Counted from the first letter of the stretch, positions 33,855-44,602 are shown. The stretch: 64,000 bases of DNA from Floricoccus tropicus (GCF_001832905.1 NZ_MKIR01000001.1:150855-214854); one strand, 5' to 3'. The notes: generated by a model not told the origin, from the sequence alone. Program-made: numbers and translations.

Positions 33855-35435
33855 TTATAACTTAAACTTATCTAAGTTAATTATTTGATCGTATCTATCT
33901 TCATCGTCAATATGATGAGCAATTTCCAAAACCATAACTGGCAATGAAAATAGTAATTCACGAACCATTTTTCCATTCGTAGGATCCAGTGCTGCCGTGA
34001 CCTCATCAGCAAGTAAAATTTCTTTTTCACGAATTAAAAATCTTGCTAGCTCAATTCTTACTCTTTGACCACCTGATACATTTTCACCATTATTATAAAT
34101 CTTAAAATTTAAAATATCATCTATTTCGTTATCAAGTTTTACCATTTTTAAAACTTCAAGCAGTTTTTCATCCGAAAACTCCTGTCCCAAAGATAGGTTA
34201 TATCGAATAGTATCATTGAAGAGAAATGGCGATTGGCTAATCATACCTACTTGTTTCCTATAATCAGTTAATTGTTCTTTTTCTGCATCAAAACACTTTA
34301 TCTCGCCTTCATCAGGAACCTCCAAACCAGCAATTATTCTAATCAGTGTTGATTTTCCAGAGCCACTGGCACCTTTGATTAAAACTTTTTGTCCCGAGGA
34401 AATATCAAATTTAAATTTTTTAAACAGTGTCCTGCCATTATATTGCTTACTTAAGTTTTCAATCTGTAAAGATGCAATCTTTCGAAAATCATCTTCAATT
34501 TCCTTGTTGTCTAAAGGAATGGCTAATACGTTAAAAACTTTATCTGCTACTGCTTTTGCACCCTGTATATAAACGACATTATACATGATAGTTTGAATTG
34601 GACCAACTAGTTGATTAGAAGCAATATACATGGCTATAAGACTTGCAATTGGAATGGCGTGACCTTTCATTGCAAAATAAAATCCTAAAACTAAGGGAAG
34701 AACTTGACTTAGAAAAACCATAAATCCATTACAAAAGAAAATAAAATTATTAGTAAAGTTAAATTTTTGTATTGCTCTATGATAAAGTGAATTTGCTTGA
34801 TATATACGTTCACAATCTTTTTCTAAGGCTTGATTCATTAATAATGTTTGAGAACCATGAATGCTATCAGATACTTTTGCATGCACATCACTTCTCTTAG
34901 TAGACATTTCGTCGCCAGTATTTTTTATTTTATTATTAAGTATGGCTTGAGGTATTGGACGTAAAATTGTAAAAAAAACAAATATTAAGCCCAAAATAAA
35001 ATTCTGAGAAACAATATATATTGATATAATCAACGCACAGAAAGCCCACCCAATAGTATCAACCATAGGTGTCAAATAACTATCCCCTAAGTATTCCATA
35101 TCTTGAGTCAACAATGTAATTTTTTCATCATCACTATAATCTCTATTAATCATTAATCTTTGGAATAAGGCTGAACGGATGTTCATTTGAATTTCTCGTT
35201 TAAAAATATTACGGGTATGATTACAAAATAGCATTAAGCTATATAAGATAAAATAAACAGAAAAGCCATATATAGCGAATTGGAAAATTTTCTGATAGGT
35301 TAGATTTCCTTGATCTAAGGAAAGTGCTCTGGATACTATTAAAGGTGAAGCAAGTGCCAATCCACCATTTGATATTGCACCAATAATTGTTAAAAATTTT
35401 GTTTTCTTATCTAAATATTTGAAAATCGAATACAT
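33855..35435 (-). CDS. ABC transporter with fused membrane and ATPase domains
   Basis: Half-transporter of 526 residues. About six membrane helices occupy residues 1-290, and the ATPase domain has Walker A (KGASGSGKSTL), the Q loop (ISQSPFLFNDTIRYNLSLG), signature VSGGQRVR, Walker B (EILLADEVTAALD) and the switch His (EIAHHID). It is shorter than the usual 570-600 residues because the loops are short. The substrate is unknown; a peptide, lipid or drug exporter is possible. AGAGGAGA precedes the ATG and a strong promoter lies about 150 bases upstream. It probably works as a homodimer, as no partner gene is adjacent. Confidence 0.82.
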   Translation of the reverse strand: MYSIFKYLDKKTKFLTIIGAISNGGLALASPLIVSRALSLDQGNLTYQKIFQFAIYGFSVYFILYSLMLFCNHTRNIFKREIQMNIRSALFQRLMINRDYSDDEKITLLTQDMEYLGDSYLTPMVDTIGWAFCALIISIYIVSQNFILGLIFVFFTILRPIPQAILNNKIKNTGDEMSTKRSDVHAKVSDSIHGSQTLLMNQALEKDCERIYQANSLYHRAIQKFNFTNNFIFFCNGFMVFLSQVLPLVLGFYFAMKGHAIPIASLIAMYIASNQLVGPIQTIMYNVVYIQGAKAVADKVFNVLAIPLDNKEIEDDFRKIASLQIENLSKQYNGRTLFKKFKFDISSGQKVLIKGASGSGKSTLIRIIAGLEVPDEGEIKCFDAEKEQLTDYRKQVGMISQSPFLFNDTIRYNLSLGQEFSDEKLLEVLKMVKLDNEIDDILNFKIYNNGENVSGGQRVRIELARFLIREKEILLADEVTAALDPTNGKMVRELLFSLPVMVLEIAHHIDDEDRYDQIINLDKFKL

Positions 35436-35581
35436 TAAATCTCCTCTGAATAGTTAGCCACTAATAATCTTTTCCAAACGCTCCCGAACTATATATTTAT
35501 TTTTATTACTTGCATATCATTGTATGTTCCTAATAGATTATTTATTAAACACCATAATTCTTTGATATTTGTTTTACAATC

Positions 35582-35610
35582 ATTATAAACATATTAAATA
35601 GTTAAGTCAA
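35582..35610 (-). promoter_or_regulatory. ABC exporter promoter
   Basis: Minus-strand TTGACT (35605-35610), exactly 17 bp, then TATAAT (35582-35587). One of the best promoter matches in the window. Confidence 0.8.
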
Positions 35611-35716
35611 TTAAAATCAGAAAAATATGATAAATTTTGAAAATTCGAAAATTAATTTTATAAACTTATCTTATTAATTAGAAGCAAACATATATCATCA
35701 ATATAAAAAGGATAAG

Positions 35717-35743
35717 CAAAAAAACTGCCATATAAGCAGTTTT
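35717..35743 (-). terminator. Terminator downstream of rlmCD
   Basis: AAAACTGC and GCAGTTTT around a 7-base loop; on the minus strand seven T follow. Confidence 0.75.
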
Positions 35744-35789
35744 GATAATAGTATTTTGTTTTTTGGCAGGTAAATAATGATACTAACTC

Positions 35790-35854
35790 AGCCGTAAGTT
35801 TCTTCAAATCATACTTCGCTTGTGCTCGCATTCTTTGGAAACTCTGCCACGGCT
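35790..35854 (-). other. Long-range stem in the rlmCD 3' region
   Basis: On the minus strand AGCCGT and AGTTTC (35838-35854) pair perfectly with GAAACT and ACGGCT (35790-35802), giving a 12-bp interrupted stem around a G+C-richer 35-base centre. A second hairpin (CTATTTAC-GAA-GTAAATAG) covers the rlmCD stop codon. It may be a small RNA, a 3' UTR element or a copy of a dispersed repeat. Confidence 0.4.
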
Positions 35855-35866
35855 AGCTCTTGCTAT

Positions 35867-37270
<1,404 letters not shown>

Positions 37271-37293
37271 TTATATAAGAACTCTATTTATCA

Positions 37294-37575
37294 CTATTGT
37301 TTTTCACCATCATTTTTATAGACACGTTTTTCATTTATTTCCATCTTTTTTAATATTTCGGCCTCTAAATCAACTTCTAACATTTCTGAAATTCCTAACA
37401 AGAATATAGCAACATCTGCTAGTTCTTCTTTAATATTTTCCTCATCATCCTTAAGCCATGCTTTGAAAAGTTCGTTTGTCTCCCCATATAAACAAAGAAG
37501 TTCAAATTTTATATCACTTGTGTTAAAGCCATGATCTATCTTATTTTGTAAGATTCTTTTTTGTAGTTCTTTCAT
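37294..37575 (-). CDS. MazG-like nucleotide pyrophosphohydrolase
   Basis: A short all-helical protein of 93 residues with the MazG/PRA-PH metal motif: LLCLYGETNELFKAW and EELADVAIFLLGISEML (ExxE and ExxD pairs). It probably hydrolyses non-canonical nucleoside triphosphates. AAAAGGAGA precedes the ATG. It lies between the LCP gene and rlmCD on the same strand with short spacers. Confidence 0.8.
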   Translation of the reverse strand: MKELQKRILQNKIDHGFNTSDIKFELLCLYGETNELFKAWLKDDEENIKEELADVAIFLLGISEMLEVDLEAEILKKMEINEKRVYKNDGEKQ

Positions 37576-37607
37576 AAAATCTCCTTTTCTCTTATGAAAA
37601 TTATATC

Positions 37608-37650
37608 AAAAAAACTTGCAAATAGATTTTTACATCTATATACAAGTTTC
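37608..37650 (-). terminator. Terminator of the LCP gene
   Basis: AACTTGTATATAGAT and ATCTATTTGCAAGTT form an imperfect stem around a 7-base loop, then a T run on the minus strand. Confidence 0.7.
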
Positions 37651-37691
37651 ATTTTTCTAGAGTTATTATCTAATTTGGTAAAATTTTAAAA

Positions 37692-39011
37692 TTACTCACC
37701 AAATGTATCTTTTAATTTTGCTTTATATTTGTCAAAATCAACTAATAATGCGGCACCACCATACTGATCTTGAACATCTTGCCAATCACCTAATTCAGGA
37801 ACTGTATAACTTTCAACACCTTTACTAGCATTCAAAATTGCTGGTATTCCTTTAGTAATTACTGTAGTGTTTGGTACATTGGTAGATGTCAAGGCTTTAA
37901 TTGTCCCGATAGCACTAGGTCCTGTGAATAGAGTTGCTGGATTTTTAGCTTGTGAGATTATAGCTTCGAGAACTTGTTGTTGACGTTTTGTACGGCCAAA
38001 GTCTCCTTCATCATCCTTGCGGAAACGTGCATAGTTAAGCAGTGTTCTTCCATCCATACGTTGCTTCCCTACTTTAATAGTTTGTTTTGGATCCAAATTA
38101 TTCGGCCCATATCGAAGATCATCTGGTACTTCAACCTGCTTAACTTTTTCTCCATCAACAGTAGAAAATTGTGCATCAATTTTTACACCTGCTGGGAAAA
38201 GTGAATCTATTACTTCTGCAAAACTGCTAAAATTAACCATTGCATAGTACTCAGCATCAACACCAAAATTCTTTTTAATTGTATCTCTTGTTAAATCAGC
38301 ACCTTGGTGATCATTTTGTTCACCCAAATTATAAGCAAGATTTAACTTACTATCAGGATAGCCTTCTGAGCTATACCCTGGAATTTCAACAAGTGTATCG
38401 CGCATGAAACTAACAATTTTAACTTTCTTATCAGGTCCACCAATCTGTAACATCATCATACTATCACTTCTAGCATCATCAGTAGTTTGATAATCACGCT
38501 GGTCAGTTCCAAGAATTAAGATATTTGTAGCTCCATTCTTAGATTTTTTCCCATTAAATTTTTCAACATTAAAATTGGCAGTAGGAAGATTTTTCACTCG
38601 AAAATATCCATATGCAAAAAATCCAATAATCAGAAGTAATATAATAATTATAAAATTTCTTAATTTATGTAAAAAAGATTTCTTTTTCTTAGGTTTTTTT
38701 TGTTTAGATTTTTTTTCTTTCTGTGGAACAGTATTATTTAACTTCTCAGGTTTCTCTTCCTCATAATTAGCTTCTGACACATAACTCTCTTCAAATTCTG
38801 ATTCCGATTGTGTACTAATAGTCTTTCGAATATTTGGTTGAGTCACTTTTCTTCTATCATATTTATGAAGTTCTTCTGATTTATATCCTTGAGTTTCCAT
38901 TTCTTTTGCTTCAAGTCTTTTGAGTCTCTCCAGCTCAATTTTTTCATTATCAGTAAGATATTTATAGTTCTTTTCTAAGTAAGCCTTACGTCTTTTAAAT
39001 TTTTGTTCCAT
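37692..39011 (-). CDS. LytR-CpsA-Psr (LCP) family cell-wall glycopolymer ligase
   Basis: Membrane-anchored phosphotransferase that attaches anionic polymers to peptidoglycan. The 439 residues have a long, charged cytoplasmic N-terminus (1-115, ending in a Lys-rich block) and one membrane helix (about 117-135). The LCP domain has NILILGTDQRD, DDARSDSMMMLQI, VSFMRDTLVEIPG, KLNLAYNLG and RMDGRTLLNYARFRKDDEGDFGRTKRQQ, containing the conserved Asp and Arg residues. The N-terminus is longer than in many LCP proteins. It is 38 bp downstream of the MORN gene, suggesting an operon. Confidence 0.9.
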   Translation of the reverse strand: MEQKFKRRKAYLEKNYKYLTDNEKIELERLKRLEAKEMETQGYKSEELHKYDRRKVTQPNIRKTISTQSESEFEESYVSEANYEEEKPEKLNNTVPQKEKKSKQKKPKKKKSFLHKLRNFIIIILLLIIGFFAYGYFRVKNLPTANFNVEKFNGKKSKNGATNILILGTDQRDYQTTDDARSDSMMMLQIGGPDKKVKIVSFMRDTLVEIPGYSSEGYPDSKLNLAYNLGEQNDHQGADLTRDTIKKNFGVDAEYYAMVNFSSFAEVIDSLFPAGVKIDAQFSTVDGEKVKQVEVPDDLRYGPNNLDPKQTIKVGKQRMDGRTLLNYARFRKDDEGDFGRTKRQQQVLEAIISQAKNPATLFTGPSAIGTIKALTSTNVPNTTVITKGIPAILNASKGVESYTVPELGDWQDVQDQYGGAALLVDFDKYKAKLKDTFGE

Positions 39012-39049
39012 TATTTCTATTAACCTCTATATCATCATAATAATAAATT

Positions 39050-39937
39050 TTATTTTTCTTCGTCTGTTAATACTCCATTCACAAAGTTTCCTTTTAAAAC
39101 TTGCCCATCAACTGCACTATACTCTCCATGACCATTTGGGATCCCTAAAGAAAATTCTCCCTTATATTTTGCATCATTCGCAAACGTCAAGGTTCCTTTA
39201 TATGTCAAACCATGAATATCCCAACCACCATTGTAAGAGTAATTTTCTGATTTACTTTTATATTTTTCATTTGAATAAGAGATTTTTTGATTTGTTGGCA
39301 ATACTATATCAGCCTTAATGTGGTTATCAATTTCTCCATCAACTTTTGTTTTTGAGCTAGCATCAATAAAATTAAATTTACCGTCTAATCTTCCACCAGT
39401 AAAATTAGCATTTAATATATTTCCATTCTTAAATGTAATCTTGGCTGGACCATTATAAGTACCATTTTTTATCTTACCTTCATAAGTAAAATCATCATTT
39501 TTAATTTTTTTATCAGAGTTTCCGATTGAAAAAATATCTAAAGATATAATCGCAAAAACTATCATTAATGCAGCACTTATTCCCATAAAAATATTAGTAT
39601 AAAAGTTTGATTTAGTTGATTTATTTTTTGAAATATACTCCTGAGCAGACTCAGTTTGAGTAATTAAATTCTCATCTTCATCTTGTTCGTTTACATCTTG
39701 ATTGTTTATATGATTGTCTGCTTGCTTTAATATATTATCTGACTCTAAAAATTCAGAATCAGTATTTAAATCCTTATTTTCTACAAAAGATTCACTCATT
39801 GATTGAAATTTAAATTCATTTTCATCTTTTTTAAATGAAATTTCTGCCCAATCTACTGAGTCTTTAGTTTCTTTGCTACGTTTGTTAAGTGCTTCCTCTT
39901 GAATCTGAGCAAGCTTTTCTCTTAAATCATCACTCAT
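39050..39937 (-). CDS. Membrane-anchored MORN-repeat protein
   Basis: A 295-residue protein with an acidic cytoplasmic part (1-115), one membrane helix (about 117-138) and an outer domain of MORN-type repeats. Examples are YEGKIKNGTYNGPAKITFKNG, YKGTLTFANDAKYKGEF and IPNGHGEYSAVDG. MORN repeats form flat sheets that bind lipids or proteins. The layout parallels the LCP protein it precedes, so a role in the same cell-envelope process is possible. AAGAGAT precedes the ATG. Confidence 0.72.
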   Translation of the reverse strand: MSDDLREKLAQIQEEALNKRSKETKDSVDWAEISFKKDENEFKFQSMSESFVENKDLNTDSEFLESDNILKQADNHINNQDVNEQDEDENLITQTESAQEYISKNKSTKSNFYTNIFMGISAALMIVFAIISLDIFSIGNSDKKIKNDDFTYEGKIKNGTYNGPAKITFKNGNILNANFTGGRLDGKFNFIDASSKTKVDGEIDNHIKADIVLPTNQKISYSNEKYKSKSENYSYNGGWDIHGLTYKGTLTFANDAKYKGEFSLGIPNGHGEYSAVDGQVLKGNFVNGVLTDEEK

Positions 39938-40017
39938 ATCATTTATCTCTTATTCGTATTTTATATACTAACCTTCTTAGTCAGTATTTCAAATTATATC
40001 ATAATATTAATCAAAAA

Positions 40018-40046
40018 TAAAAGATAGACCAAAGTTCTATCTTTTT
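40018..40046 (-). terminator. Terminator of the ABC-F/GNAT unit
   Basis: AAAAGATAGA and TCTATCTTTT around a 7-base loop, abutting the GNAT stop codon on the minus strand. Confidence 0.75.
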
Positions 40047-41041
40047 TAAAAATATTCCCTAAGTATTACATTTTCTTGCCTTAGAATCTCTTGTGTAAAT
40101 TTACCAATTGATAATTTTCTGATTTCGCCCTCACCTTCTCCATAAATTCCATTATTTTCCGGTAATTGTTCATCTATAATTTCTACCCTACCATTAATGA
40201 TAGGGGATGTTTTCATAAACTCTTCCATATTGACAATTCTTGCCATCATATAAGGATTTATTAAAATTTTTGCTTGTGAAGGTTCAGACATTTCCCATTC
40301 TACAATTTCCTTTTCTGATGCTTTATATTTTACGCTTTCAAAAGCACTTGCATGGCTTGAAACGAAGAAATAAAGTGCATCTTTAGCTTCATCAGTTAAA
40401 AAAGTGAGCTCACGAATTACAAAGTTATTGCTTGAAAATTCGTAGATTATATAACCAACTGGTAAATCATTTTCGTAATATACAGCAAAGTTTGGTTTAC
40501 TTTTGTATTCAAAATAATATGACCATTGATCATGCGTACGATTCACACTTCCAATTTCACTAACCAACTTATGTATCTCGTCCATTTGTGGAAGTGCTTC
40601 TTCGAAGTTGAGACGAACAATTTTACCATCTCCCTTTAATCCTTTAGGAAAATACTGAAAAGGAATATCGTATGATTTTTGATTAAAAACATATTCATAA
40701 CCAAATTTGCGATAAAAACTATAGGAAAATGGTGCTAAATATGAAAATACTGTTCCTTGGTTATAATTATCCTTCAAGATTTCAAGCATTAAATCAGAAA
40801 CGTAGCTTTTTCCTCTATACTCTGGATAACTTGCTACGTAGCCAATTCCAGACATAGAGACATTTTCCCCACCATAAAAAACATTAAAATGAGAATCAAT
40901 AATAGCACTTGTCAATTGACCTTCAAGTTCATTTGTATATGCTTTTGAAAATGTTAATAGTTTATAAAAGGCTTCGTCACCACCAGTTGGTGTTTTATGA
41001 AAAGCATATTTCATTAGATCTAATAGTTTTTCTTGACTCAT
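40046..41041 (-). CDS. Eis-like GNAT N-acetyltransferase
   Basis: A 331-residue acetyltransferase of the Eis/YfiQ-like type: an N-terminal GNAT domain with MSGIGYVASYPEYRGKSYVSDLM (acetyl-CoA loop) and FSYSFYRKFGYEYVF, a second GNAT-like domain, and a C-terminal SCP2-like part. The free C-terminus used for catalysis in Eis ends here REYF. The ATG at 41041 overlaps the ABC-F stop codon (ATGA); an in-frame start 11 codons upstream lies inside the ABC-F gene and was rejected. The substrate is unknown. Confidence 0.82.
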   Translation of the reverse strand: MSQEKLLDLMKYAFHKTPTGGDEAFYKLLTFSKAYTNELEGQLTSAIIDSHFNVFYGGENVSMSGIGYVASYPEYRGKSYVSDLMLEILKDNYNQGTVFSYLAPFSYSFYRKFGYEYVFNQKSYDIPFQYFPKGLKGDGKIVRLNFEEALPQMDEIHKLVSEIGSVNRTHDQWSYYFEYKSKPNFAVYYENDLPVGYIIYEFSSNNFVIRELTFLTDEAKDALYFFVSSHASAFESVKYKASEKEIVEWEMSEPSQAKILINPYMMARIVNMEEFMKTSPIINGRVEIIDEQLPENNGIYGEGEGEIRKLSIGKFTQEILRQENVILREYF

Positions 41042-42948
41042 AACGATTCCAATTTCTCCATACTTTCTGTCCAAATTTCAAGCATATGCGCTTGATTTTC
41101 TTCAATTTTATCCAGATTATTTTGTAATTCTGCCAACTTAACATGATCTTTTTCAACTAACATCATGTCATTTATTTTTTGAATATCTAAATCATTATTT
41201 TCCATTTGTTCTTCAGCGCTCGCAATCTCACGCTCAATTTTTCTACGTTGTCTTTGAGATTCTTTTTGCATCTGGTAATCATTTTCTTCAACAAAAGTAT
41301 TTGACTTTGTATTATTTTCTTGTTCAGCAATCTCCCTTAATGCTTCTTCCTCAGCTTTTTTCTCAATATAATAGTCGTAGTCACCAAGATACATTTTGCC
41401 GCCATCATGGCTCAACTCGAGCACCTTACTTGCCACCTTATTAATAAAGTACCTATCATGACTTACAAATAATAATGTTCCATCGAAATCAATCAAAGCA
41501 TTTTCTAAAACTTCACGACTATCTATATCCAAATGGTTAGTTGGTTCATCTAAAATTAAAAAGTTATCATTCTGCATTGATAATTTGGCCAAAAGTAAAC
41601 GTGCTTTTTCCCCACCACTTAACATCCCAACAGTTTTCTCAACATCTGAACCAGAAAAAAGGAATGATCCTAAACGTGTTCTAATATCTGCTTCTGGAGT
41701 TAAACGGTTCTCACTCCAAAGCTCTTCTAATACTGTGTTATTTGGATTTAAATCTTTTTGTTCTTGGTCATAATACCCTAGAGAAACATTTGCACCTAAT
41801 TTCGAATTCCCTTCAATAAAAGGGATTTGACCAATTATTGATTTAATTAGTGTAGTTTTACCAATACCATTTTCACCAACAATAGCAATCGAATCAAATT
41901 TTCTCTCTTCAAAATCTATTGGCTTACTCATAATTGAATCATAACCAATAGCTGCATCATCAACTGTCAAAACTACATTTCCACTCTCCTTATCAGGAAC
42001 AAATGAAAAGTGAACTGACTTTTCATAGGTAACAGGCTTATCAAGTACATTCATTTTTTCAAGTTGCTTACGTCTTGATTGTGCTCGTTTTGTAGTACTC
42101 GCTCGTGCAATATTTTTATTCACAAAATCTTCAAGACCAGCTATTTCTTTCTGTTGTTTTTCAAATTGCTTAAGTTGACTTGCAAGTTTTTCAGCCCTTA
42201 ATTCAACATATCTTGAATAGTTTCCGGCATAGCGGCTCAACTCACCTCGTGATAATTCAAATGTTTCCGTAACAACTTTATCTAAAAAGTATCGGTCATG
42301 ACTGACAATTAATAATGCCCCACGATAATTCTTCAAATAATTTTCTAGCCAAGAAAGTGTATCAATATCCAAATGATTGGTTGGTTCGTCAAGTATCAAT
42401 AAGTCAGGACGTTCTACTAACATTTTAGCTAGTGCAAGACGAGTTTTTTGTCCACCTGAAAGACTAGAAATAGGCATACTCCATGTTTCTTCAGGGAACT
42501 TAAATCCGTTTAGTACACTTCTAATATCAGATTCATAAGTGAAACCATTAAGTGATCTAAATTTTTCTGTCAAAGAGTCATAACGGGACATCAAAGAGTC
42601 TAATTCCTCACCACTAACCTCTGACATTTGTAATTCCATATTACGGAGTTCTTTTTCCATGTTTATTAGATCATTAAATGATGATAACATTTCATCATAA
42701 ATATTTTTGTCTGATGAAAAATTACTATCCTGAGCTAAGTAGCTCATTGATAAGTTTTTAGCCTTGGAAATTTCACCTTTATTTGGTGATTCTTCACCAG
42801 CAATTATTTTAAGAAGGGTCGATTTTCCCGCACCGTTTTTTCCAACAAGTGCAATTTTACTATTATCACTAATTGAAAAATTTATATTTTCAAAAAGGAT
42901 ATCTCCCCCGAAGTTTCGTTCTATATTGTTTCCTTGTAATAGTATCAT
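41038..42948 (-). CDS. ABC-F family ATPase (YdiF/Uup-like)
   Basis: A soluble protein of 636 residues with two ATPase domains and no membrane segment. It has Walker A GKNGAGKST and GENGIGKTT, two LSGGQ/LSGGE signatures and two LILDEPTNHLDIDS/T Walker B motifs, the ABC-F hallmark. A P-site linker (about 240-320) and a charged coiled C-terminal tail follow. Such proteins act on the ribosome as translation factors; some give antibiotic resistance. It is the first gene of a two-gene unit with the GNAT. AAAGAGG precedes the ATG, and an extended -10 (TGTTATAAT) is at 42969-42974 on the minus strand. Confidence 0.9.
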   Translation of the reverse strand: MILLQGNNIERNFGGDILFENINFSISDNSKIALVGKNGAGKSTLLKIIAGEESPNKGEISKAKNLSMSYLAQDSNFSSDKNIYDEMLSSFNDLINMEKELRNMELQMSEVSGEELDSLMSRYDSLTEKFRSLNGFTYESDIRSVLNGFKFPEETWSMPISSLSGGQKTRLALAKMLVERPDLLILDEPTNHLDIDTLSWLENYLKNYRGALLIVSHDRYFLDKVVTETFELSRGELSRYAGNYSRYVELRAEKLASQLKQFEKQQKEIAGLEDFVNKNIARASTTKRAQSRRKQLEKMNVLDKPVTYEKSVHFSFVPDKESGNVVLTVDDAAIGYDSIMSKPIDFEERKFDSIAIVGENGIGKTTLIKSIIGQIPFIEGNSKLGANVSLGYYDQEQKDLNPNNTVLEELWSENRLTPEADIRTRLGSFLFSGSDVEKTVGMLSGGEKARLLLAKLSMQNDNFLILDEPTNHLDIDSREVLENALIDFDGTLLFVSHDRYFINKVASKVLELSHDGGKMYLGDYDYYIEKKAEEEALREIAEQENNTKSNTFVEENDYQMQKESQRQRRKIEREIASAEEQMENNDLDIQKINDMMLVEKDHVKLAELQNNLDKIEENQAHMLEIWTESMEKLESL

Positions 42949-42985
42949 TTTTTACCTCTTTGAAAAATATTATAACATATAAGAG

Positions 42986-43040
42986 CTTATATATTGAATA
43001 ATTATTAACAATAATATGGATTAAATATTCAATATATAAG
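42986..43040. repeat. Perfect 15-bp inverted repeat between the ABC-F and rex genes
   Basis: CTTATATATTGAATA at 42986-43000 and TATTCAATATATAAG at 43026-43040, with a 25-bp spacer. It is not followed by a T run, so it is not a typical terminator. The left arm covers the -35 position of the ABC-F promoter. Confidence 0.7.
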
Positions 43041-43106
43041 TAAAATTCACAATAAATTTATTGAAGAATAGTGTTGTTAAAAAAATAATCTTATACGTGC
43101 TAATGT

Positions 43107-43135
43107 TTGAACAAATTACAAACTTTTGTTATTAT
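43107..43135 (+). promoter_or_regulatory. rex promoter
   Basis: TTGAAC (43107-43112), 17 bp, then TATTAT (43130-43135), 28 bases before the rex ATG. No full Rex operator (TTGTGAAn4TTCACAA) overlaps it; a half-site TTCACAA lies upstream. Confidence 0.65.
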
Positions 43136-43162
43136 TATTACAAGGATTAATAGGAGGAAAAT

Positions 43163-43813
43163 ATGCAAACAAAAACTAAAAATAATGAAGCTTTGCCAAA
43201 AGCAACCGCAAAACGTTTGCCAGCCTACTATCGATTATTTAAGAAATTATATAATGATAATGTAGAGCGTACTAATTCTCAACAAATCGCAGAAAACTTA
43301 GGAGTTGACTCAGCAACAGTCCGCAGAGATTTTTCTTACTTTGGAGAGCTGGGACGTCGTGGCTACGGTTATGAAACAAAAACATTAAGAGATTTCTTCT
43401 CAGAATTACTCAATGATGGTCAAGAAACTAATATTGCATTAGTTGGTGTAGGTAATTTGGGTCGTGCTCTTATTCATTATCGTTTTCATGAAAGAAATAA
43501 AATGAGAATTACCCAAGCCTACGATGTTGCCGGTAATCCTCTTGTTGGCACTACTACTGATGATAATATTCCAATTTATAATATATCAGACATCAAAAAG
43601 AATCTTGTAAACGATGATATTGAAACCGCAATCTTATCTGTTCAGAGTGAACATGCACAAGATGCCACTGATATATTAGTAGATGCTGGAATTAAAGGAA
43701 TTCTTAACTTTACTCCACAAAGACTATCAGTCCCTGATAGTGTCGTAGTGCAATCTGTAGACTTAACAAGTGAGCTACAAACATTATTATTCTTTATGAA
43801 AAATAAAGATTAA
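43163..43813 (+). CDS. rex: Redox-sensing transcriptional repressor Rex
   Basis: Rex represses fermentation and respiration genes until NADH rises. The 216 residues have an N-terminal winged helix ([47 protein letters not shown]) and a Rossmann NAD(H) domain ([13 protein letters not shown]), followed by the C-terminal swapped helix ([16 protein letters not shown]). AGGAGG precedes the ATG. In many Streptococcaceae rex neighbours radC, as here in convergent orientation. Confidence 0.95.
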   Translation: MQTKTKNNEALPKATAKRLPAYYRLFKKLYNDNVERTNSQQIAENLGVDSATVRRDFSYFGELGRRGYGYETKTLRDFFSELLNDGQETNIALVGVGNLGRALIHYRFHERNKMRITQAYDVAGNPLVGTTTDDNIPIYNISDIKKNLVNDDIETAILSVQSEHAQDATDILVDAGIKGILNFTPQRLSVPDSVVVQSVDLTSELQTLLFFMKNKD

Positions 43814-43830
43814 AAAAAATATATTTTTAT

Positions 43831-43851
43831 AGGCCATTTGGCCTTTTTTTA
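43831..43851 (+). terminator. Terminator of rex
   Basis: AGGCCATTTGGCCT followed by a T run, between convergent rex and radC; probably serves rex. Confidence 0.85.
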
Positions 43852-43852
43852 T

Positions 43853-44530
43853 TTATATTAAATTATTTTCTCTAAAACTGTAATATCCATTTTTTCCTAC
43901 TACTATATGGTCTAAAAAATTTATACCCATAATATCACAAGCTTCTATTATTTTATTTGTAAACTCTTTATCATTTTTACTTGGTTTACTATCACCTGAT
44001 GGGTGGTTGTGTGCAACTATAATACTTGTTGCCATATATTTCACTGCAAAATGTAAGATTTCCCTTGGATTAGCTGTAGACGAGTTCACAGTTCCAATAA
44101 AAATAACTTTTTTTCTAATTATTTTATTTTTAGTATCAAGATACAAACCTACAAGATGTTCTTGTAAAAGATCACCTAAATCATTTATTAACATCTTTCC
44201 TAATCCCTCACTTGACACTACAGATCCAAACTTCTGCGGTACTGAAAGTTGCACCCTTTTACCTAACTCAATCATTGCCTTAATTTCAATTGCCTTAGCT
44301 TTTCCAATCCCCTTAATTGTTTGTAACTCTTCGATAGTTGCTTTTTTTAAAAGATCCAATGTCTCAAATGTCTCTAAAACTTCATGAGATAGTTGGCCAA
44401 CTGATAAATCCTTAGTTCCTGTTCTTAAAAGGATAGATAGAAGTTCTTGCTCACTCAAATATTCAGCACCATTTATTAACAATCTTTCTCTGGGCATTAA
44501 AGCAATATTTTCTTCTTTAATTTCATACAT
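43853..44530 (-). CDS. radC: RadC/JAB-domain protein
   Basis: DUF2466/RadC family, 225 residues. An N-terminal helix-hairpin-helix region (EELQTIKGIGKAKAIEIKA) is followed by a JAMM-type metal domain with HNHPSGDSKPSKND and DHIVVGKNGYYSF. Despite the name, a role in DNA repair is unproven; the fold is that of a metal-dependent hydrolase. AAGGAGA lies upstream of the ATG. It is convergent with rex. Confidence 0.93.
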   Translation of the reverse strand: MYEIKEENIALMPRERLLINGAEYLSEQELLSILLRTGTKDLSVGQLSHEVLETFETLDLLKKATIEELQTIKGIGKAKAIEIKAMIELGKRVQLSVPQKFGSVVSSEGLGKMLINDLGDLLQEHLVGLYLDTKNKIIRKKVIFIGTVNSSTANPREILHFAVKYMATSIIVAHNHPSGDSKPSKNDKEFTNKIIEACDIMGINFLDHIVVGKNGYYSFRENNLI

Positions 44531-44571
44531 AATAATATATTCTCCTTATATTTCATATAAAATTAAATACG

Positions 44572-44602
44572 AAAAAAAAGGAAACATTTTATTTTCCTTT
44601 TA
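44572..44602 (-). terminator. Terminator of the large membrane protein gene
   Basis: AAAAGGAAA and TTTCCTTTT with an 8-base loop and a T run on the minus strand; it overlaps the stop codon. Confidence 0.75.

Larger units (their letters stand above)
35436..35866. other. 431-bp intergenic region: rlmCD 3' element, terminator and ABC exporter promoter
   Basis: From the right: a structured element just after rlmCD (35790-35854), an intrinsic terminator (35717-35743), A/T-rich DNA without recognisable genes, and the ABC exporter promoter (35582-35610). The remaining leader to the ABC ATG is about 140 bases, with no clear structure seen. Confidence 0.6.

Noticed and set aside
43021..43060. Rex operator in front of rex
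   Set aside because: Only the half-site TTCACAA is present; the second half is missing.
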